DNA of 64,000 nucleotides, taken from positions 22,146 through 86,145 of the forward strand of contig JAFMVE010000023.1 in assembly GCA_025499705.1 (NCBI GenBank), in the 5' to 3' direction. The translations under genes and the position numbers were made by a program. The notes beneath the pieces are model-generated. The model did no database searches and was not told the DNA's origin. It saw only the letters and a list, made by a program, of their open reading frames with translations. Position 1 is the first letter of the stretch; each line of letters starts with the position of its first letter. Source of the stretch: Carboxylicivirga caseinilyticus (GTDB lineage: Bacteria > Bacteroidota > Bacteroidia > Bacteroidales > Marinilabiliaceae). Of this stretch, positions 34,983 to 43,528 are shown in pieces.

Positions 34983-36158
34983 ATGATAAATACAAAACCA
35001 ACAATATTACTTGTTGACGACTCTCAGGTTAATCTTGAGATATTAAAAGATGCGTTATCAAAGTATGTCACTTATTCGGCAATGGATGGTGACTCGGCTT
35101 TGGAGTTGGCTTTATCAAGAGAAAAACCGGACCTGATATTATTGGATATTATCATGCCTGGGATTGATGGATTTGAAGTCTGCAAAATTCTGAAGAGTAA
35201 CGAAGCAACCAGAGAAATTCCTGTCATCTTTATAACCGGCCAGAACGATATGGACAGTATCATAAAAGGTTTTGAAGCCGGAGCAGTTGATTTTATTTCA
35301 AAACCATTTAATATACTGGAGCTCAAAGCTCGTGTTAAAACGCAGGTTGCTATTAAAATGGCACGTGATCAGAACAAGCGGTTGATACAGAAAATTGAGG
35401 CGATCAATAAAAAACTGACCGACAGCATCGAATACGCAAAGAAGATTCAGAATGCAAGCCTTCCAAAAAAAGAAGATATGGATCGTTTGCTACCTGAATA
35501 TTTTGTCATGCTAAAACCACGAGATATTGTAAGTGGTGACTTTTATTGGGTCAGTGAAATTGATAGCAAAGTGATTATTGTTGCAGCAGACTGTACAGGC
35601 CATGGAGTTCCGGGGGCCATCATGAGTATGTTTGGCGTTGCTTACCTTCACGAAATAATTAATAACAGAGGAGAAACAGAACCCGCCAAAATTCTCGATC
35701 GCCTGAGAGAAATAGTGATAGACTCATTACAGCAGGACGAAAAAAGTGAGATTAAGGATGGAATGGATATTAGCATCGTAACCATAGATAAAACAAAGAA
35801 AGAGCTACAATTTGCAGGTGCTTTTAATCCAATTATTCTCATCAGAAATAATTTCCTGAATATTTATCCGGCTGATCATATGCCTGTATCATATGGTGAA
35901 GTTGACCGGTCTTTCCGTAATCATACAATCAATTATGAGAATGGTGATTGCCTTTACATGTATTCTGATGGATATGCTTCTCAATTTGGAGGTCCGAACG
36001 ATAAGAAACTGATGCAAAAAGGCTTTCGTCAGATAATTTCAGAGCTACATCCGCTTCCTATGGAAGAGCAAAAAGACCAACTGGAAAAACATTTTATTGA
36101 TTGGAAAGGATCCAATGATCAGATAGATGACATATTGGTAATGGGTATCAGACTATAA
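34983..36158 (+). CDS. Receiver-PP2C (SpoIIE) phosphatase
   Basis: This is a 391-residue fused regulator. Residues 1-120 are a receiver domain with LVDDSQ, the phosphoacceptor Asp in LILLDIIMPG (about 56) and Lys in FISKPFN. A charged helical linker of about 50 residues (IKMARDQNKRLIQKIEAINK) leads to a PP2C/SpoIIE phosphatase domain. That domain has RDIVSGDFYW, the metal-binding Asp in VAADCTGHGVPGA, DGMDISIVTID, and the C-terminal YMYSDGYASQFGG and DQIDDILVMGIRL. Such proteins dephosphorylate an anti-sigma-factor antagonist or similar partner. No partner is adjacent, so the target is unknown. It follows pgl by 79 bases. Confidence 0.93.
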   Translation: MINTKPTILLVDDSQVNLEILKDALSKYVTYSAMDGDSALELALSREKPDLILLDIIMPGIDGFEVCKILKSNEATREIPVIFITGQNDMDSIIKGFEAGAVDFISKPFNILELKARVKTQVAIKMARDQNKRLIQKIEAINKKLTDSIEYAKKIQNASLPKKEDMDRLLPEYFVMLKPRDIVSGDFYWVSEIDSKVIIVAADCTGHGVPGAIMSMFGVAYLHEIINNRGETEPAKILDRLREIVIDSLQQDEKSEIKDGMDISIVTIDKTKKELQFAGAFNPIILIRNNFLNIYPADHMPVSYGEVDRSFRNHTINYENGDCLYMYSDGYASQFGGPNDKKLMQKGFRQIISELHPLPMEEQKDQLEKHFIDWKGSNDQIDDILVMGIRL

Positions 36159-36262
36159 AACTAAACTATCCCAATTCAATTCTGTAAAAAAAATCAATTC
36201 TGAGTAAGGGTATTTTAATTGATTGCTTGTCCTTAATCCGAAAGCACAAGTAAAATCAATTA

Positions 36263-37579
36263 ATGCTATATACCATGAAAGCAAATCCTTTTTTCTCAGC
36301 CCAAATTAATCGTGTGTTTACACTATTAATTATTGCTCTTTTTATTTCGGGAAATATACTGGGAAGTACATTTCTGAAAAAACAGGATCAGAATGATACG
36401 CTATCTTATAAGCTTGTTAAAGGAACTATAATGGATTCAGACAATGGATCTCCATTAATATTTGCCAACCTAACCGTTGAAGATACCAACATTGCAACCG
36501 TATCCAATTCGGAGGGCGATTTCAGTTTGAAGATTCCTAAAGAAATGCTTAACAAAAAACTGACCGTTTCTTACATTGGTTACAAAAGCAAAATGGTCGA
36601 CATAAAAGATTTAAAGGGTGATAAAAACAAAATTAAACTCGAACTATTAACAGTATCTCTTGATGCTATTAATGTTTTTCCTAAAGACCCATACTTATTA
36701 ATACAGGCTGTTATTCAGCGCCGTAATGAGAACTACATCCAGGAGGAAAGTCTTATGACAGCCTTCTATAGAGAAACCATCAAAAACAGACGACAATATG
36801 CATCCCTTTCAGAAGCAGTAGTTGAAGTTTACAAGCATTCGTATGGTAACGATCGACAAGATGTAATCAGACTGATGAAAGGTCGAAAAAGTGCCGATTA
36901 TTCGAAACTTGACACTCTTGTTTTTAAGCTTCAGGGAGGCCCATACTCAACCATAATGCTGGATATAATGAAAAATCCGTATATGATTCTGGATTATGAT
37001 GTACTTGAAGATTATACTTTTAGTATTGCCAATATTACCCGTGAGGATAACCGATTACTTTATGTTCTTGAATTTGCTCAACGCGAATGGGTACAAGAAC
37101 CATTATTCTATGGTAAATTATATATCGATGCCGAAAGTCTGGCGATTGTAAATGCAACATACAACATTAACACCGAAGATCAGGCTGCTGTTGCGCGCAT
37201 GTTCATTAAGCGTAAACCTGCCGGAGCACAAGTCTATCCTACCGAAGCCAGCTATATGGTATCCTATCGTGAAAAAGATGGTAAATGGATCTATGGTTAT
37301 TCAAGAGGCGAATTAACCTTTAAAGTAAAATGGAATAAGCGTTTATTCAACTCTGTATATCACACCGGAATTGAGATGGCAGTAACCGACTGGAAAGCAA
37401 CAAATGAAAAACCTTTCAAATCATCAGACAGAATGAAAATGAATATTGTTATGACTGATGCTCAACTGGGTTTTGCAGATGATAATTTCTGGGGAAAATA
37501 CAATGTTATAGAACCTGAGAAATCAATTGAAACAGCCATCAAAAAAATACAAAAGAATCTGGATAAACTGGAACATTAG
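36263..37579 (+). CDS. Carboxypeptidase-regulatory-like domain protein
   Basis: This 438-residue exported protein has a signal peptide (FTLLIIALFISGNILGS). The in-frame ATG at residue 5 is an equally good start. Residues about 50-135 form a CarboxypepD_reg-like domain (VKGTIMDSDNGSPLIFANLT, NSEGDFSLKIPKE, VSYIGYKSKMVDI). The remaining 300 residues do not match a family I know well but resemble the soluble or periplasmic part of Bacteroidota surface proteins (YRETIKNRRQYASLSEAVVE, FYGKLYIDAESLAIVNA). It has no barrel or plug. It is probably an outer-membrane-associated protein of unknown role. A terminator follows. Confidence 0.75.
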   Translation: MLYTMKANPFFSAQINRVFTLLIIALFISGNILGSTFLKKQDQNDTLSYKLVKGTIMDSDNGSPLIFANLTVEDTNIATVSNSEGDFSLKIPKEMLNKKLTVSYIGYKSKMVDIKDLKGDKNKIKLELLTVSLDAINVFPKDPYLLIQAVIQRRNENYIQEESLMTAFYRETIKNRRQYASLSEAVVEVYKHSYGNDRQDVIRLMKGRKSADYSKLDTLVFKLQGGPYSTIMLDIMKNPYMILDYDVLEDYTFSIANITREDNRLLYVLEFAQREWVQEPLFYGKLYIDAESLAIVNATYNINTEDQAAVARMFIKRKPAGAQVYPTEASYMVSYREKDGKWIYGYSRGELTFKVKWNKRLFNSVYHTGIEMAVTDWKATNEKPFKSSDRMKMNIVMTDAQLGFADDNFWGKYNVIEPEKSIETAIKKIQKNLDKLEH

Positions 37580-37613
37580 AAGATTCCTACCACAGTATAA
37601 TAGTGATAAAAGC

Positions 37614-37650
37614 AAAGCCGGACATTTTTTTTTAATGTTCGGCTTTTGTA
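37614..37650 (+). terminator. Bidirectional terminator
   Basis: AAAGCCGGACATT (37614-37626) pairs with AATGTTCGGCTTT (37634-37646) with one G-U wobble. It lies between the convergent plus-strand gene and the broken transporter. Confidence 0.8.
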
Positions 37651-37669
37651 TTTAAACATCCAAAACTTA

Positions 37670-39039
37670 TTAATTGTAAACAGCAATTTGTGCATTAAGC
37701 TTACGCATCTCTCTAAGTAAAAAGAAGAATGTTACAAAAGCTGAAATGGTATCTGCTATAGGACCTGCAAACCATACACCCTCCAGACCATAATATTTGG
37801 GTAAAATAAGCAAAACAGGCAATAAAACAATTACCTGACGAAGTAAGGAAATTAATGCTGCTAAACCGGCTTTTCCTGTCGATTGAAAATAATTACCCGT
37901 AATAATCTGAAATCCTACGAGAGGCAAAGCCAGAAGAAATATTCGCAAACCTTTAACACCTATCTCCAACAACTGGCTATCGTCAGTATTAAAGAGCTTA
38001 ATGATAGCTCGCGGGAATAATTCACCTGCCAGAAATCCGATAACCGATATGATAGTAGCTGCAATTAAACTAATCACCAGTGTTTCTTTCACCCTGATGA
38101 AGTTTTTACCTCCAAAATTAAAACTGATTATTGGTTGTGCTGCCATATTAATGGCAATAACAGTCATCACCATCAGCATGGCAATACTTAAAATAATACC
38201 CATGGCTCCTACAGCAATATCACCTCCATACTCAACTAATTGCACGTTAAAAGTACAAATACCAGACTGGAAGCCAGCTGCATGGCAAAAGGAGAAAAAC
38301 CAATGGTAATAATATACCATACAATATCTCTTTTTATCCTGAAATTTCTGGAGTGTAAACGAATCACTGCTCTTTCGCTACGAAAATGAGCCAGTACCCA
38401 AAAACACAATACTATTTGTGAAATAACTGTAGCATAAGCTGCTCCCTTCACTCCCATATCAAACCAGAAAATAAAGATAGGGTCCAGAATAATATTTAGC
38501 CCGGCCGCAATGAGCATTGAAAACATGGCTATTTTGGCACTTCCTTCTGATCGAATAAGATTATTCAGCGAATAACCAACGATATGAAAAACCGTTCCCG
38601 ATAATATAATATCAAGGTAATCGTTGGCATAATCATATGTCTCGTCATTTACTCCAAAGAACGTTAATAACGGATGTTTAATAAGGAACCCAATAAGGGT
38701 AATAAATAAAGACACAAGCACCATTAACACAAATGCATTTCCCAACACCTTCTCTGCCCTGTCGAAATCCTTTTTCCCTAGATTAAATGACACCCTTACA
38801 CCTGCACCAACGCCTATTAGCATGCCAAAGGCAACCATAATAACCATAATTGGAAAAATGGCACTTAATCCCGAAAGAGCCAATGAGCCTACTCCCTGAC
38901 CAATAAATATACGATCGACTATATTATAAAGCGAACTGATAATTACTCCTGCAAAAGCAGGCATAAAGTATTTATAAAGTAGTTTTGATATTTTCTCACT
39001 TTCCAGCTCTCTTACATTCCTTTCAGACATTCCTCTCAA
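37670..39039 (-). pseudogene. MATE efflux transporter, broken by one frameshift
   Basis: The N-terminal half (39039 to about 38250) reads as a normal MATE protein from MRGMSERN to MQLASSLVFVLL, then hits a stop. The C-terminal half continues in another frame (NVQLVEYGGDIAVGAMGI to the end at 37670). The shift is at about 38245-38254 (plus strand, within GTTAAAAGTAC). Restoring one base there would rejoin LLNVQLVEYGGD, typical of MATE helix-loop sequence. All other parts read without lesions, so it is a very recent mutation or a sequencing error. A -7-like TAGCTTTG lies at 39055-39048. Intact protein would be about 455 residues with twelve membrane helices. Confidence 0.85.
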
Positions 39040-39186
39040 TTTTGGTGCAAAGCTACTAAAAGCAAAATCAATAAAGGTTAATAAATATTGATTTTACCCA
39101 AACAACACAATCATCCTAGTTACCAAACAACTACATCACTTATACCAACACAAAACTATTTCTATCGTTATTTTTTAAGAAAATAC

Positions 39187-39218
39187 TTTTGACAGATTGA
39201 CTTGAATGATTATCTTTG
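39187..39218 (+). promoter_or_regulatory. tRNA-Arg promoter
   Basis: TTTTGACA, a 19-base spacer after its TTG (39189-39191), and TATCTTTG (39211-39218), an exact TAnnTTTG. It sits 30 bases upstream of the tRNA. Confidence 0.7.
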
Positions 39219-39248
39219 CATCGCTTTTAGAAAAAGGCATTCAAGGAT

Positions 39249-39322
39249 GGTTCCGTAGCTCAGCTGGATAGAGCAACAGCCTTCTAAGCTGTGGGTCATG
39301 GGTTCGAATCCCGTCGGAATCA
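39249..39322 (+). tRNA. tRNA-Arg (anticodon TCT)
   Basis: A 74-base cloverleaf: acceptor GGTTCCG/CGGAATC, D-stem GCTC/GAGC, anticodon stem ACAGC/GCTGT around loop CTTCTAA (anticodon TCT), T-arm ATGGG-TTCGAAT-CCCGT. No CCA is encoded. It decodes AGA/AGG. A decayed integrative element lies directly downstream. Confidence 0.97.
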
Positions 39323-39346
39323 CTGAAAAGAACATCATAAACAACA

Positions 39347-39386
39347 AAAAGCGCTTAAAATGAAGGTTTTAAGCGCTTTTGTTTTT
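39347..39386 (+). terminator. Terminator of the tRNA transcript
   Basis: AAAAGCGCTTAAAA (39347-39360) and TTTTAAGCGCTTTT (39367-39380) are perfect 14-base arms with a 6-base loop, followed by GTTTTT. Its CGCTTAAAAT portion recurs at 39406-39415. Confidence 0.88.
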
Positions 39387-39436
39387 CCCTCAAATACCAA
39401 AAAATCGCTTAAAATACCCTCTTAAAAGAGACTTTA

Positions 39437-39588
39437 CCGAGACCTATTCATTTTTTTAAAAAACAGGTCTCAGCAAATCATAACCTTCTGATATTTTGAA
39501 ATTTATATTGGTTCAATTTAGGTCATTTTGGGTTTTATTTCGATAATTCAAGTGTGTAAATTCGAATTTGCCGAGACCTATCGAGACC
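39437..39588. repeat. GAGACC repeat cluster upstream of the integrase
   Basis: CCGAGACCTAT occurs at 39437-39447 and 39571-39581; an inverted GGTCTC lies at 39466-39471, and a further CGAGACC at 39582-39588. These four hexamers in 150 bases lie between the tRNA terminator and the integrase start, as arm-type integrase sites would. Confidence 0.65.
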
Positions 39589-39621
39589 AATTATTGATAA
39601 ATAATTTTAAAATATTGAATT

Positions 39622-40818
39622 ATGAGGCTCATTACTAACTTTTTATTAAAAAAATCAAAACGCAGAAAAGATGGTAAATATCCTGTTTACATTCGATGTA
39701 CAATTGATTTAAAAAGGATAGAATTGTCAACAGGTGTGTATTTAAATTCATGCGATTGGGATAATTTAGCTCAGAAGGTTGCACCTCTAGCTGAGAATTC
39801 AAGGAATTTGAACAAAAAACTAAATAATTTTTCAAATACCATTTTTGATAAATATTACCAATTAGAATCTCTTGGAAATCCATATGACATCAACAGCCTA
39901 AAAGAATGTTTAACCAACACTCCCCAACATTTCATTGTTGTTACCTTTCAAACCATTCTTGATGATATTCATAGGCGTGTTGGATATGACTATTCTTATG
40001 GGACCTACAAACATTATAAAACCATTTTTGGGAGACTCAAGGAATTTATTAAAGTAACCTATAAAAAAACAGATATCCCTTTATCAGGCATCAATTACAA
40101 GTTTATAGCCTCATTTGACTCATTCTTAAAAATACATCATGGAGTCGGTCCTAATACAATTGGGCACTATCATAAAAAATTGAAAAAAGTATTAAATGAT
40201 TCAATTGCCTTAGGTTTAATCAATAAGAATCCATACATAAATTTTAAGGTTAAACGTTATCAACCCAATAGAGATTTCCTCTCTCTTAATGAGATTAAGA
40301 AGGTTGAAAACAAGAAAATTGAAATTGAAAGAATACGAACTGTTAGGGACATTTTTATATTTGCATGTTATACCGGCTTATCCTATTCTGATATCTAAAA
40401 GCTAACTAAATCACATATATTTAAAGGTGATGACGGTGAAGAGTGGATAATAATTGATAGAACTAAAACATTAAGTCGTTGCAGAATACCTCTTTTACCC
40501 AAAGCAAAAGCTATTCTTTACAAATACGAAAACTATCCAAAGAACGAAAACAAAGGTAAACTTCTACCTATAAACTCAAACCAAAGAATGAATACTTATC
40601 TTAAAGAAATAGCTGACATTTGCGAAATTAATAAGGATCTTACAATGCATATAGCTAGGCACACTTTTGCAACTACTGTTACGCTTGCCAATGGAGTTCC
40701 TATCGAAACTGTTTCTAAAATGTTAGGGCATACCTCGCTAAAAACTACACAGATTTACGGTAAAATAATAGACTCTAAAATAAGTAAGGATATGAAAAAG
40801 TTGAAAAGTATGTTTTAA
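39622..40818 (+). pseudogene. Tyrosine integrase with one in-frame stop
   Basis: A single open frame of 398 codons is interrupted only by TAA at codon 259 (40396-40398). The N-terminal part has an arm-binding-like domain (about 1-80) and a SAM-like core-binding domain (about 95-200). The catalytic part shows Ser254 where Arg I is usual (CYTGLSYSDI), a feature also known in IntDOT. Then, past the stop, His343-x-x-Arg346 (HIARH), His370 (LGHTS) and Tyr379. Every catalytic element except Arg I lies after the stop, so the truncated product would be inactive. A downstream ATG at 40588 gives a 76-residue fragment. Readthrough cannot be excluded. Confidence 0.88.
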
Positions 40819-40867
40819 TAGATCTAAGATGTATTATTCGCTTCAAAATATTAATTCACCTCGAAGA

Positions 40868-40908
40868 GCAAGACATCCGTTTTTCAGGTACTGAAAAACA
40901 CATCTTGC
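40868..40908. repeat. Two-part palindrome after the integrase
   Basis: GTTTTTCAG-GTA-CTGAAAAAC (40879-40899) is a perfect 9-base stem with a 3-base loop, flanked by GCAAGA (40868-40873) and TCTTGC (40903-40908). It lies 50 bases after the integrase stop and has no T-tract. Confidence 0.7.
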
Positions 40909-40957
40909 ATTTACTTCTTAGCTGTCAATATGCCATCCTTTTCAGTGGATAAAAAAA

Positions 40958-40988
40958 GGAAAAGTCATCCCTTAACTTTTCCCTTTTT
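40958..40988 (+). terminator. Terminator after the integrase region
   Basis: GGAAAAGT (40958-40965) and ACTTTTCC (40975-40982) with a 9-base loop, flanked by A-rich and T-rich runs. It could work for both the integrase and the convergent DUF3945 gene. Confidence 0.65.
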
Positions 40989-41027
40989 AGCTGAAGGTTG
41001 AATGGTTTTCAACCTACTTTGACCCCT

Positions 41028-41663
41028 TTACTTTTTTTTTACCGTTTCGGTTTTGTCCTGTTTCTGATTTTGTGCTTTCTCTTGTTTAAAATCAGAAAAC
41101 GAGATGGTACGTCCGGCAGGATCAACCTGGAGTGTAGCTGAGAATTTTTTATCGTTCTTTCCGGTCATACCATCCAGGCTGACTTTACCCCCTTCCATCA
41201 GGGTTTTCTTTTGCGATTCACTCAAACTAACCCCTTTAATAGAATCTGAAAGGGTAATATTCTTTTGCTTTAATGGAATGATCTCGTTGGTCTTAGTATC
41301 GACACCAATAAAATAATTGTCTTTCTTACCGTTCAGATCCTGCAGCTCAATCACGTTACCAATATTGCGGTCATTCAGCAAAGCTGCTTTTTCGTCATTG
41401 TTGAAAGTATGCCCCATAAACTGATCCGGGATATGAAGACGCTGAATAGGATGCAATCTGACTTTGATCTCATCGCCTTCCTGCTGTAAACGAATCTTGG
41501 CAGGTATACGATAGTTTTCATCATTGATGCTGGCATTGACGGTATAGAGTTTCTGAGACCGGAATCCGTTCAGAAAATCATTCAGTTCTCGCTGATCCAT
41601 CTTTTCAATAAAATCCTTTTTGATCGCCACCTTTTCGAGTTTATCCAGTGGTACCTCTTCCAA
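41028..41663 (-). pseudogene. DUF4099/DUF3945 protein, 5' truncated
   Basis: This 211-codon frame is the C-terminal part of a DUF4099/DUF3945-type protein, typical cargo of Bacteroidota conjugative elements. It includes KLEKVAIKKDFIEKMDQREL, HIPDQFMGHTFNNDEKAALL and SLSESQKKTLMEGGKVSLDG, and ends in a Lys/Gln-rich tail. No ATG or RBS is found at its 5' end; the only start in place is a TTG, and the frame stays open for at least eleven codons upstream without a Met. I judge it a truncated gene whose N-terminal half was lost. Function of the family is unknown. Confidence 0.65.
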
Positions 41664-41699
41664 CCTGTTCCCAAGTTGATATAGATTAATTTTTAGGGT

Positions 41700-42439
41700 G
41701 TGATTTGTATAGATTTGATATTCGATCCATATGAAAAATCGATAGTATTTGTGTTGATTTGGTCTATTCCAGAGCTATTCAGATGGATTTAGTTCGTTGT
41801 GATTTTTCCATTTTAAGGTTATTAACTAAATAGTTCGCTTTGATATGATCTGTCATCAAAACATATTTCAGGTACATTTGTCGGCTTTTTTGTTCGCTTA
41901 AGCCACCTTTCATTTAAGGGCTGTCAGGATGCAAAAGGAAGGGGAATAAATGGACTGTGGGCAGGCCAATGATTGATGGGCATTACTTATTTGACTTACA
42001 AACTTATGTGCTTTTTGCGGGCTTTAAATCATTGTTTTTAATCTGTAAATAGGTATGAATAAAAGCACATGTGTTTTGGTCAAAAACCGGATCAATGCGC
42101 ATCAATCAGCGGGTTTATGCCGAACACTTTTGCGCCCTGACAGACCGGCTATATCTTGGCTTAAGCGTAACTGAAAAAGCCTTATCTGCAAATTATTGAT
42201 AGCTATTACGGTATAGTAGAAGAATTGAAAAATAGCTTATAAAACCAGCCTTGTAAAACAGGAAGCCCAAATATCAACGGCTTGGTGGGGCTCCGGGCCA
42301 GGATATTTGGGATGATCTGTTTTGTAAGGCTTTTAAGGGAAGGTGGTGCGTTGATGGCTTTTTTGGCAAACTGTTATCCTGTGTTTCCTGTAATAGTCTT
42401 TAAGTATCTTGTGTTTGGCAAATGTGCCGGAGGGAAGTC
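41700..42439. other. Gene-free stretch of the mobile remnant
   Basis: About 740 bases without a convincing coding frame in either direction, more GC-rich and different in texture from its flanks. The only strong structure is the palindrome at 42247-42331. It may be a deletion junction, an origin of transfer or a former regulatory region. Confidence 0.5.
42247..42331. repeat. Long imperfect palindrome (two stacked stems)
   Basis: Outer stem AGCCTTGTAAAACAG (42247-42261) pairs with CTGTTTTGTAAGGCT (42317-42331) over 15 positions, two of them G-U. After a 4/5-base internal loop the inner stem CCCAAATATC (42266-42275) pairs perfectly with GATATTTGGG (42302-42311). The apical part is GC-rich. The G-U pairs hint at folding as RNA or as single-stranded DNA. 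Confidence 0.8.
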
Positions 42440-42748
42440 TTATAAGACAATTCCTTCACTCTGAATTTTCTTATATATGGGGGTATTTTTAAACTGCTTA
42501 TTCCAGTTCTCTTTGTTATAAACATAAATAAATAATGACAGACCTGATTCCAGTTCTACCTTATATTTTGTTTCTATATATTCCTGTTCTGTGGCATAAT
42601 CAACTTTTTTAGGCAATAGCACAAATACCTGCACTTCTTCATGCATATTCTTACCCTGGGGGAATAACAGCACGATTTCTGCATTAGGATCAATGGACTG
42701 AATATATTCCCTTACAAGCTCACTAATGTCTTTTTTTGTCTTACTCAT
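42440..42748 (-). CDS. Nucleotidyltransferase-like protein without catalytic motif
   Basis: This 102-residue protein (start at ATG 42748) resembles small MNT-type nucleotidyltransferases. It has the C-terminal NKENWNKQFKNTPIYKKIQSEGIVL block (typical form YSKEEW...TPFYKNVxREGI) and the strand DPNAEIVLLF where GSxxRG should follow. Here that site reads FPQGKNMHEEVQVFVLL: the GSx(R)G and DxD metal ligands are missing. So it is probably inactive, a decayed or repurposed relative of MNT antitoxins. No HEPN toxin partner is adjacent. It lies in the mobile remnant. Confidence 0.6.
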   Translation of the reverse strand: MSKTKKDISELVREYIQSIDPNAEIVLLFPQGKNMHEEVQVFVLLPKKVDYATEQEYIETKYKVELESGLSLFIYVYNKENWNKQFKNTPIYKKIQSEGIVL

Positions 42749-42780
42749 GGGGTAAAAATACAAACATTTTTAAGGGTTAT

Positions 42781-43290
42781 TCATTGTCTTTTATCATTGG
42801 AATCAACCGAAAAAGCCACCAGGTTGAACATCTCCCTCATCCGGCTTCTTAAACGGTTGCCATACAGTTCTTCCAGCTTTGAAGCCGACAGGTTGGTGGT
42901 AATATGGGTCAGCATGCCTTTTTTGACAAAATGATCATAACGTCCCAATAAAATCTCTCCCATAACATTGCAATCATTGCCATAGTATTGCATTGGTCTT
43001 TCTGTCCCCACATCATCAAAGCAATAAACGTTTGGCAAATAGCCTCCTGATGTATATTTAAAAGACTGAGTACTGTACTGGCTGATTACTCCATAACCTT
43101 CAATGGCAAAACGCAGACTTAGTGATCTGGCCGATACCATAGCGTATTGCTTCAAACTTCGAGAAAACTGAGAAATCAATGTCATTAGGGTTGTTTTACT
43201 GCAAACAAACAACCACTCAGTAAAAGACCTTAATGAGGTAAGAATACCGGCTTTATCATGTTTTCCCTGTCTCCAAAATTCACCACCCAA
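42781..43290 (-). pseudogene. P-loop ATPase with damaged Walker A
   Basis: This 169-codon frame (TTG start) is the C-terminal part of a DnaC/AAA-like ATPase common in Bacteroidota mobile elements. The Walker B region is intact (NVYCFDDVGTERPMQYYGN), as are the following blocks (MGEILLGRYDHFVKKGMLTH, YGNRLRSRMREMFNLVAFS). The Walker A site reads EWLFVCSKTTLMTLISQF: GxxGxGKT is reduced to CSKTT, consistent with a small in-frame deletion. The N-terminal part is short and unlike a normal helical lead. It is most likely a decayed gene. Confidence 0.6.
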
Positions 43291-43299
43291 CTAAACCTC

Positions 43300-43431
43300 T
43301 TAAAAATCATGGTCTGCTTTCAAGGATAGCAACCACTCCGCTTCTTCAACTGTATGCCTTTCGAGAACACAAATAACACTGTCATCCCCCACCTGATCTA
43401 CCACCTCTTTAAGATCTTCAGGCCTAAACAT
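43300..43431 (-). CDS. 43-residue hypothetical protein
   Basis: ATG at 43431 opens a 43-codon frame that stops 10 bases before the start of the ATPase frame. It is acidic and helix-prone (MFRPEDLKEVVDQVGDDSVI, then VLERHTVEEAEWLL). Not recognised. Short proteins of this kind often precede such ATPases in mobile elements, which makes it a plausible gene. Confidence 0.45.
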   Translation of the reverse strand: MFRPEDLKEVVDQVGDDSVICVLERHTVEEAEWLLSLKADHDF

Positions 43432-43528
43432 TATTTAATAAAAGTCAATTCCTCATCAATCTATTCAAATTATTTGGATAACAATTCCAGAAATCACGAT
43501 ATGTATTAATTAAAATAATAAAGAGTAT

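Larger units (their letters stand above)
39323..43440. mobile_element. Decayed integrative element next to tRNA-Arg
   Basis: Downstream of the tRNA lie, in order, a repeat cluster, an interrupted integrase, a truncated DUF3945 gene of conjugative-element type, a long palindrome, a nucleotidyltransferase-like gene, a damaged ATPase and a 43-codon frame. The last four genes are on the minus strand. No transfer genes (Tra, MobA) remain, and the right boundary is not identified; no copy of the tRNA 3' end was found near 43-45 kb by eye. Confidence 0.7.

Noticed and set aside
38241..38260. Programmed -1 ribosomal frameshift at the MATE lesion
   Set aside because: The zero-frame codons (GTA CTT TTA ACG) do not form an X-XXY-YYZ slippery site, so a simple indel is more likely.
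42282..42464. A 60-codon plus-strand frame next to the palindrome
   Set aside because: It partly overlaps the palindrome, lacks a ribosome site, and runs into the end of an opposing gene.
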